Shown here one piece after another: positions 5,796 to 10,442 of a stretch of 10,442 nt of DNA (the stretch's first letter is position 1; each line of letters opens with the position of its first letter). The DNA lies in NCBI GenBank assembly GCA_964431035.1, contig CAYSIF010000053.1, positions 1 to 10,442 on the forward strand, written 5' to 3'. The translations under genes were made by a program, and so were the position numbers. The DNA is from Methanobrevibacter_A sp964431035. Lineage in GTDB: Archaea; Methanobacteriota; Methanobacteria; Methanobacteriales; Methanobacteriaceae. Under the pieces are notes generated by a model, which worked only from the letters and a program-made list of their open reading frames with translations, was not told the origin of the DNA and did not search any database.

Positions 5796-6977
5796 ATGAA
5801 TATTTTACCAATATCAATATCAAAAGACATAGACAAGTATTTTTACAACAGAGAAAAAGATATTAAAAAAATAAACAGCTACTTATCTCTTTTAGATGAA
5901 GATATTCCAAATCAATTACTAATAACAGGATACCGTGGAGTAGGTAAAACACTACTCTTAAAAAAAATATTAAAAGAACAACCTAGTAGATACTTAACAA
6001 CATATATAGATTTATCCAATATCTATGGTAGAGAATTAGGTAAACTAACAGAAGAAGAGGTCATAAAAGAAATACTAAACCAAATTAACCAAACATTAAT
6101 AGAAAACAATATACTAAAAAACACAAAAGAAAAAATTAAAAAAATAATCAATGAATTAAAACTAAAAGACTACACATTAAATAACAATCATATTTTGGAT
6201 ATTCCTCTACTTGATATTAAAAATAATTATAATAAATTAAGTAAATTCACAATGGAACTACCACAAAATGTAGTAGATGCAAATGAAAATATAAAAGGAT
6301 TTATAATAGTTTTCGATGAATTCCAATTATTAAAAACAGTAAATGACCCTAAAGCATTCTTTTGGTTAATTAGAAGTTACACACAAAAACAATTTAATGT
6401 AGATTATATATTTACAGGATCTGTCTCTAAAACATCAGACATTATTGAAATGATAAACGGACAATCAGGGGCTTTTGGAGGAAGAATGATCCAAATAAAT
6501 GTTGAACCATTCACAAAAGATGAAACAAAAAATTACATAAAAGAAAAAGCAAACGGAATAAAGTTTACAGAAAAAGGATTTGAAAGATTTTACACATGCA
6601 CTAGAGGAATACCTATATACATAAACACACTATGCACAATACTGCCAAATAATGAAATATGTGATGAAAAAATAATAATAGAAAACCTAAATTTAAATAT
6701 TGACTATATGGCAATTATATGGTTATACACCTGGGGAACCTTAACAAAAATTGAAAAAGAAATAATAATATTCCTTGTAGAAAATGAAAAAGTAAACTGG
6801 AAAACAATCAATAATAATTTAAAGTATTCAAAAGTAACAATAAATAAATACATAGATTCTCTAAACAATAAAGGAATAATAGAATATACATTAAACAATG
6901 AGTATATTATTTCAGATAAAATACTAAAAACATGGTTATCCACTAAAAAAGAAAATGAAGGAATATATCCAATTTAG
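5796..6977 (+). CDS. archaeal STAND/AAA-type ATPase (Arch_ATPase family)
   Basis: The 393-residue protein resembles the archaeal P-loop ATPases of the STAND/MNS group, common in methanogens and mostly without known function. Walker A is TGYRGVGKT (44-52); Walker B is FIIVFDEFQ (169-177); a sensor-like FTGS follows at 206-209, and GIPIYINTL (271-279) matches the conserved region after the ATPase core. Residues about 310-385 look like a winged helix (KVTINKYIDSLNNKGIIEY), suggesting DNA binding. It lacks the signatures of Orc1/Cdc6 that I would expect in a replication initiator. The ATG at 5796 follows AAGGGAG (5777-5783). The repeat array lies just upstream, so this protein may bind it or be controlled through it; both are inference. 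Confidence 0.8.
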   Translation: MNILPISISKDIDKYFYNREKDIKKINSYLSLLDEDIPNQLLITGYRGVGKTLLLKKILKEQPSRYLTTYIDLSNIYGRELGKLTEEEVIKEILNQINQTLIENNILKNTKEKIKKIINELKLKDYTLNNNHILDIPLLDIKNNYNKLSKFTMELPQNVVDANENIKGFIIVFDEFQLLKTVNDPKAFFWLIRSYTQKQFNVDYIFTGSVSKTSDIIEMINGQSGAFGGRMIQINVEPFTKDETKNYIKEKANGIKFTEKGFERFYTCTRGIPIYINTLCTILPNNEICDEKIIIENLNLNIDYMAIIWLYTWGTLTKIEKEIIIFLVENEKVNWKTINNNLKYSKVTINKYIDSLNNKGIIEYTLNNEYIISDKILKTWLSTKKENEGIYPI

Positions 6978-7065
6978 TTATATAAAAATAAAATTTTATA
7001 ATAATAAATAATAAATATAAAAAATATTATTTAATAATAAAAAAAATTAAAGGAATAAAAAAATT

Positions 7066-7725
7066 ATGTCCCCAAAAAGAATAGACCTACACATGCACAC
7101 ACTATTTAGTGATGGAGAACTACTACCAAGCGAACTAGCAAGAAGAGCACAAGTACTAAACCACAAAACAATAGCAATAACAGACCACATAGACTACAGT
7201 AACGTAAACAACATACCAAAAATAAAAGACGCAATAGATGATGTAAACAAAAACTGGGACATAAACGTAATACTAGGAGCAGAAATAACACACGTACCAA
7301 CACAATCAATAAACTCCCTTGCAAAAAAAGCAAGAGAACTAGGAGCAAAAATAATAGTAGTACACGGAGAAACACTATCAGAACCAGTAACACCAGGAAC
7401 CAACCACGCAGCAGTACAATCAGACATAGACATACTAGCACACCCAGGATTAATAAGTCCAGAAGATGTAGAACTAGCAAAACAAAACAATATAACATTA
7501 GAAATATCAGCAAGAAAAGGACACTGCCTAGCAAACGGACACGTAGCAAAACTAGCAACAGAAATCGGAGCAAAACTAGTAGTAGACACAGACACACACT
7601 CACCAGATGACATAATAACATACCAACAAGCATACAACATAGCAATAGGAGCAGGACTAAACAAACAACAAGCAACAGAAGCACTAACCACTAATCCTGA
7701 AGAAATAATAAACAAAAGAGCATAA
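7066..7725 (+). CDS. PHP-domain metal-dependent phosphatase (histidinol-phosphatase-like)
   Basis: The 219-residue product is a compact PHP-domain phosphoesterase. Metal-binding motifs are intact: HMH (9-11) in DLHMHTLFSDGEL, TDH (39-41), GAEITH (71-76), VVHGE (98-102), LAHPG (124-128) and DTDTHSPDD (174-182). Archaeal homologues are commonly named histidinol phosphatase, but this rests on similarity to the superfamily; no other histidine synthesis gene is here. A ribosome binding site (TAAAGGA, 7048-7054) precedes the ATG. It is the first gene of a tight operon with a DUF2115 protein (six-base gap) and arfC, which suggests a phosphatase step near riboflavin or F420 synthesis as an alternative. 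Codons end almost only in A or C, giving long spurious frames on the other strand. Confidence 0.87.
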   Translation: MSPKRIDLHMHTLFSDGELLPSELARRAQVLNHKTIAITDHIDYSNVNNIPKIKDAIDDVNKNWDINVILGAEITHVPTQSINSLAKKARELGAKIIVVHGETLSEPVTPGTNHAAVQSDIDILAHPGLISPEDVELAKQNNITLEISARKGHCLANGHVAKLATEIGAKLVVDTDTHSPDDIITYQQAYNIAIGAGLNKQQATEALTTNPEEIINKRA

Positions 7726-7731
7726 AAAATT

Positions 7732-8283
7732 ATGGAAATATTTGACGAACTAAACCAACTATTAGAAAAAAAGGAAATAACAAAAAACGACCTACAAGAC
7801 ATACTTAGAACATACTCCAAAACTATAGGAGTATATGATCAAATGCTAGCATGTGAAGAGTTAAAAGCAGACAACCACTACCTGCCACAAGAATATGCAG
7901 AAAAATTCAGTGCAGTCTACATAAAATCATTTGTAATGAGAATAAACGACATAAAAAACAACAAAGAAAACCTAAAAGGAACCATACCACATGACGACAT
8001 GGAAGAAGCAGTACACCTATTCAAATACAACTTCGATTTAGATAAAGAAGACAGAAGACCAGATGACAAATTCCCACTAATCTATGTACTAATAAGCCTA
8101 TACACAACATTCATAATAGAAGAACCAATACATCCAGAAGGAACACCATTCCCTGGAGATTTAGAAGTAATAAAAGAAAACGACAAATACTTATGCCCAG
8201 TAAAAGACGCACAACTAGAAAGCCCAAATGCAGTGTGTAAAATATGCATAGCAGAAAACCTAGACCACAGAACAACAATATGA
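7732..8283 (+). CDS. DUF2115 (UPF0305) family protein
   Basis: This 183-residue protein matches the DUF2115/UPF0305 family, which is found mainly in methanogens and has no established function. The recognisable part is C-terminal: EPIHPEGTPFPGDLEV (131-146), then YLCPVKDAQLESPNAVCKIC (153-172). Cys155, Cys169 and Cys172, with His134, could bind a metal; this is inference. The N-terminal two thirds is mostly helical. There is no clear ribosome binding site before the ATG at 7732, which lies six bases after the PHP stop, so translation is probably coupled. The stop overlaps the arfC start as ATGA. Fixed position between a phosphatase and ArfC suggests a role in flavin or deazaflavin synthesis, not shown by the sequence itself. 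Confidence 0.82.
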   Translation: MEIFDELNQLLEKKEITKNDLQDILRTYSKTIGVYDQMLACEELKADNHYLPQEYAEKFSAVYIKSFVMRINDIKNNKENLKGTIPHDDMEEAVHLFKYNFDLDKEDRRPDDKFPLIYVLISLYTTFIIEEPIHPEGTPFPGDLEVIKENDKYLCPVKDAQLESPNAVCKICIAENLDHRTTI

Positions 8284-8936
8284 AACCATATACAATACTA
8301 AATGCAGCAATGACCCTAGATGGGAAAATAGCAACAAAAACAGGAAGCTCAGAAATATCCAACCAAAAAGACCTAATAAGAGTACACAGGTTACGCAAAG
8401 AACTAGATGCAATAATGGTAGGAATAGGAACAGTACTAGCAGATGACCCAAGACTAACAGCACACAAAATATCAGACAATAAAGAAGACAACCCATTAAG
8501 AATAGTAATAGACAGCAAAGCACAAACACCACTAAACTACAGAATACTAAACAAAGATGCAAAAACACTAATAGCAGTAAACAAAAATGCAGATAAAGAA
8601 AAAATAAACACATTAAAAAAACATGCAGAAATACTAGAAACAGAATCAAAAGATAACAGAGTAAACATGAAAGAAGTATTCCAACACCTGGGAAACATTG
8701 GAATAAAAACACTAATGGTAGAAGGAGGATCAACACTAAACTTCACACTACTAGAAGAAGGACTAATAGATGAAATAAGAATATGCATAGCACCAATGAT
8801 AGCAGGAGGAAGCGAAGCAAAAACACTAGTTGATGGTAAAGGAATACCATATATGAAAGATGCAATACAACTAGAATTTAAAGACTCTTATTTCATAGAA
8901 GAAGACTTAATACTAGAATATTTAGTGAAAAAATAA
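8280..8936 (+). CDS. arfC: 2,5-diamino-6-(ribosylamino)pyrimidinone 5'-phosphate reductase
   Basis: The 218-residue product is the archaeal RibD-C-type reductase that, using NAD(P)H, turns the ribosylamino group of the diaminopyrimidinone phosphate into ribitylamino, a shared step toward riboflavin and the F420 chromophore in methanogens. Motifs: LNAAMTLDGKIAT (7-19), ELDAIMVGIGTVLADDPRLT (41-60), RIVIDS (74-79), and VEGGSTLNFTLLEEGLIDEI (147-166). The length matches M. jannaschii MJ0671. The frame is open upstream to 8244, but the added residues overlap DUF2115 in another frame. The ATG at 8280 overlaps its stop as ATGA and begins at the conserved N-terminus. It is the last gene of the operon; a T8 run follows. 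Codons are A/C-ending until the last 20, which are ordinary. Confidence 0.93.
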   Translation: MKPYTILNAAMTLDGKIATKTGSSEISNQKDLIRVHRLRKELDAIMVGIGTVLADDPRLTAHKISDNKEDNPLRIVIDSKAQTPLNYRILNKDAKTLIAVNKNADKEKINTLKKHAEILETESKDNRVNMKEVFQHLGNIGIKTLMVEGGSTLNFTLLEEGLIDEIRICIAPMIAGGSEAKTLVDGKGIPYMKDAIQLEFKDSYFIEEDLILEYLVKK

Positions 8937-8960
8937 ATAATAGTATTTAGATTATTAGTT

Positions 8961-8973
8961 GGGAGTTTTTTTT
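8961..8973 (+). terminator. U-tract terminator after arfC
   Basis: GGGAG followed by eight T (8966-8973) lies 25 bases after the arfC stop. It fits an archaeal U-tract terminator for the PHP-DUF2115-arfC operon. The remaining 126 bases to the next, convergent gene hold nothing else that I can support. Confidence 0.5.
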
Positions 8974-9099
8974 GATAATTGTTTATATTAAAATTAAAGA
9001 TATAATATTTATTTTATTATTTTAGATATTTTTATCGCTTCTCATATTTTTTAATGCTTTGTTTTGATTTTTAGATTATACATTTTTTTCAACAAAATT

Positions 9100-9769
9100 T
9101 TATATTTCAAAATAATCTTTAAGATAATAAAAATTGTTTATATGAAGTGCATTAATATTTCTCGCATTATAGCATAATGTTTTATCAGAGCTAATGAAGT
9201 CTAAATTCAATTTTTTAGTAAGTGCTAAATCATGAGCATCTAGAATAATATCTATATCTGGAAAGTGAAGGTTATTGTTTAATAAACTATTTAAAATATT
9301 TTCATATGCATTTGTTCGTTTAGGGGATAGAATAATAATTTTATATAATTTATGTCTACGAGATTTTATTAACATCAAAAATTCATCTATAAAATCTTCT
9401 ATGTATGAGTGCAATAAATCAATGTCACATTTATCATTAATCTTATAATATTGCCAGAATTTATTTACATAATTTGTCTTTTTATTTTCAGCAATGTTAT
9501 TTTTTAATTCAATTTCTAAACTTAGACTTATAAGAAATTCTTTTGTAATATCCATATCAAATTGATCTAACTCATCATCAAGAGCTTCAAAAAAATTTAA
9601 TTGTTCATATATAAATTTGTTATAGTTTTTTTCAAATTCATTCTTTACAGTTATTGAGTAGTATAAATTATCATCTGCTCTAAAAAAATTCAGTTGAATA
9701 TTTATGCCAAGGGTCTGTGAAGAATACAAAACCTAATAGAATATTTGTATCGAGAAATATATTTTTCAT
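9100..9769 (-). pseudogene. large PIN-domain ribonuclease-like gene, frameshifted at a T7 run
   Basis: The gene starts at the ATG at 9769-9767 and reads MKNIFLDTNILLGFVFF, the first strand of a PIN nuclease with the key Asp7. After residue 29 it meets TAG at 9682-9680, just at a run of seven T (9688-9682). Removing one T joins it to the long frame that continues with RADDNLYYSITVKNEFEKNY to 9100, restoring about 222 residues. The restored C-terminus has the PIN end, DIDIILDAHDLALTKK and FISSDKTL, with the expected acidic residues. The downstream frame alone would have to start at TTG (9729) and would lack the catalytic N-terminus. The start overlaps the stop of the preceding gene as TAATG. 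It may be a fresh pseudogene, a slippage switch, or a base-call error. Confidence 0.72.
9682..9688 (-). other. T7 homopolymer at the PIN frameshift
   Basis: Seven T on the coding strand followed by AGAGCA create TAG in the start frame. Six T (or nine) would keep the reading frame open. Homopolymers of this length can slip in replication or transcription, so a mixed population of full and short products is conceivable. Confidence 0.7.
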
Positions 9770-10314
9770 TATTTTTCCTCAAAAACAAATTTAGAATATT
9801 CAATTAGTTTATCTAAATTTTCGTATTCAATTTTTCGAATTTTTGTTAAAAATTTATAGTCTAATTCATGATATTTGTCTAAAAAATCCTTGAATTTTTG
9901 ATTATACTCTTCATTAAATTCATCAGATAATGTGAAATCATATTTTTTAAGTAATTCCAGTTTATAACCAATTAAATTAAAAAATAAATCGCAAATATTA
10001 AATATAAGTCCAAAATCGTCTGAAGGAATGCTTGAATATTCTTTATTTAATGTGTATTTTACTGTTCTATTAATTCTCTTAAAAATAAAGTATTCGTCGT
10101 TGAATTCATCATATTTTTTCAATGTTTTTTTTAAAAATTCCATACTTTTGATTAGATTATCTTTATAAAATAAGTAAATAGTATTAATTTCATTAGATGT
10201 TGATTGGTAGTTTGTTTTTTTAATAAAATTTTTAATATTAAATAAGCTATTTTTAATTGCATCTTGACTTAAAATGAATTCATTTGTATCATTAAAATAT
10301 TCAGTAGCACTCAT
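9769..10314 (-). CDS. hypothetical all-helical protein, coupled to the PIN gene
   Basis: I do not recognise this 181-residue protein. It is rich in Lys, Asn, Phe, Tyr and acidic residues and looks mostly alpha-helical, with possible coiled segments at about 50-85 and 125-175. No membrane segment, signal peptide, cysteine cluster or catalytic motif is seen. The ATG at 10314 follows AGGTG (10326-10330). Its TAA overlaps the ATG of the PIN-domain gene in TAATG, so the two are translated together. In toxin-antitoxin pairs the antitoxin often precedes the PIN toxin in this way, but the protein is longer than common antitoxins and has no visible DNA-binding domain. A helical partner or inhibitor of the PIN protein is a guess. 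Codon use is ordinary AT-rich. Confidence 0.7.
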   Translation of the reverse strand: MSATEYFNDTNEFILSQDAIKNSLFNIKNFIKKTNYQSTSNEINTIYLFYKDNLIKSMEFLKKTLKKYDEFNDEYFIFKRINRTVKYTLNKEYSSIPSDDFGLIFNICDLFFNLIGYKLELLKKYDFTLSDEFNEEYNQKFKDFLDKYHELDYKFLTKIRKIEYENLDKLIEYSKFVFEEK

Positions 10315-10355
10315 TATAAAAACAACACCTAAAAAAGTTTATTATATTTATTTTT

Positions 10356-10378
10356 ATTTTATAAACTATTATATATTT
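10356..10378 (-). promoter_or_regulatory. probable TATA region of the helical protein/PIN pair
   Basis: On the minus strand AAATATATAATAG and TTTATAAAAT occur 26-50 bases upstream of the ribosome binding site at 10326-10330. Either could be the TATA box, placing the transcript start at about 10335-10350. The rest of the window to 10442 shows no further gene. Confidence 0.35.
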
Positions 10379-10442
10379 GTATTTAATGATAATGTAAAGT
10401 TGTTACGGCATTTTATATATTTTTTTGAATTTTGTTTTTTAG

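Noticed and set aside
5796..6977. Orc1/Cdc6 replication initiator
   Set aside because: The P-loop protein fits the archaeal STAND-type ATPase pattern and lacks the expected Orc1/Cdc6 N-terminal and sensor motifs. An origin role for the nearby repeats is kept only as an open alternative.
7106..7820. Two long hydrophobic frames antisense to the PHP gene
   Set aside because: Arise from T-poor codons of the PHP gene; not membrane proteins but mirror artefacts.
8111..8788. Several hydrophobic frames antisense to DUF2115 and arfC
   Set aside because: Same cause; the sense proteins have clear conserved motifs and overlapping start/stop codons.
9100..9729. Intact 209-residue protein starting at TTG 9729
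   Set aside because: The first 16 residues are the wrong-frame reading of the PIN N-terminus; the true start at 9769 carries the FLDTN motif and overlaps the upstream stop.

Overview
The window is very AT-rich chromosomal DNA of a methanogenic archaeon, most likely a Methanosphaera-like member of the Methanobacteriales. This rests on archaeal-only genes (3-dehydroquinate synthase II, pantoate kinase, 20S proteasome alpha and beta, ArfC-type riboflavin reductase, DUF2115), GGAGGTG-type ribosome binding sites, TATA-like boxes and U-tract terminators. The species is inferred from gene content and composition, not from a database match.

Layout. Positions 1-385 (+) hold the C-terminal third of 3-dehydroquinate synthase II, followed by thpR (RNA 2',3'-cyclic phosphodiesterase) at 457-1017. 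A convergent intergenic hairpin separates thpR from a leftward zinc-ribbon membrane protein (1231-1731). After a gene-free stretch comes a leftward block, read from 5252 down to 2124: proteasome alpha, proteasome beta, pantoate kinase, a small methyltransferase-like protein and an AbrB-type DNA-binding protein. U-tracts between psmB and pantoate kinase suggest at least partial termination there. A 528-base divergent intergenic region (5268-5795) contains a nested inverted repeat and a tandem 65-bp duplication carrying five ACTAGT-centred palindromes. It precedes a rightward archaeal STAND/AAA-type ATPase (5796-6977). Next is a tight rightward operon: PHP-domain phosphatase, DUF2115 protein, ArfC reductase (7066-8936). 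The window ends with a leftward pair: an all-helical unknown protein (9769-10314) overlapping, through TAATG, a large PIN-domain gene split by a frameshift in a run of seven T (9100-9769).

How the genes may work together. The proteasome pair makes both subunits of the 20S core. Pantoate kinase belongs to archaeal coenzyme A synthesis. ArfC makes a precursor of riboflavin and of coenzyme F420; its coupled PHP phosphatase and DUF2115 neighbours are candidates for archaeal steps of that pathway that I believe remain unassigned. The PIN gene and its helical partner resemble a toxin-antitoxin-like module that is broken or switchable.

Several genes (3-dehydroquinate synthase, most of pantoate kinase, the methyltransferase, PHP, DUF2115, arfC) use almost only A- or C-ending codons, while the proteasome genes and the PIN pair do not. 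This T-poor coding strand leaves few stop codons on the opposite strand and creates many long but spurious antisense reading frames.
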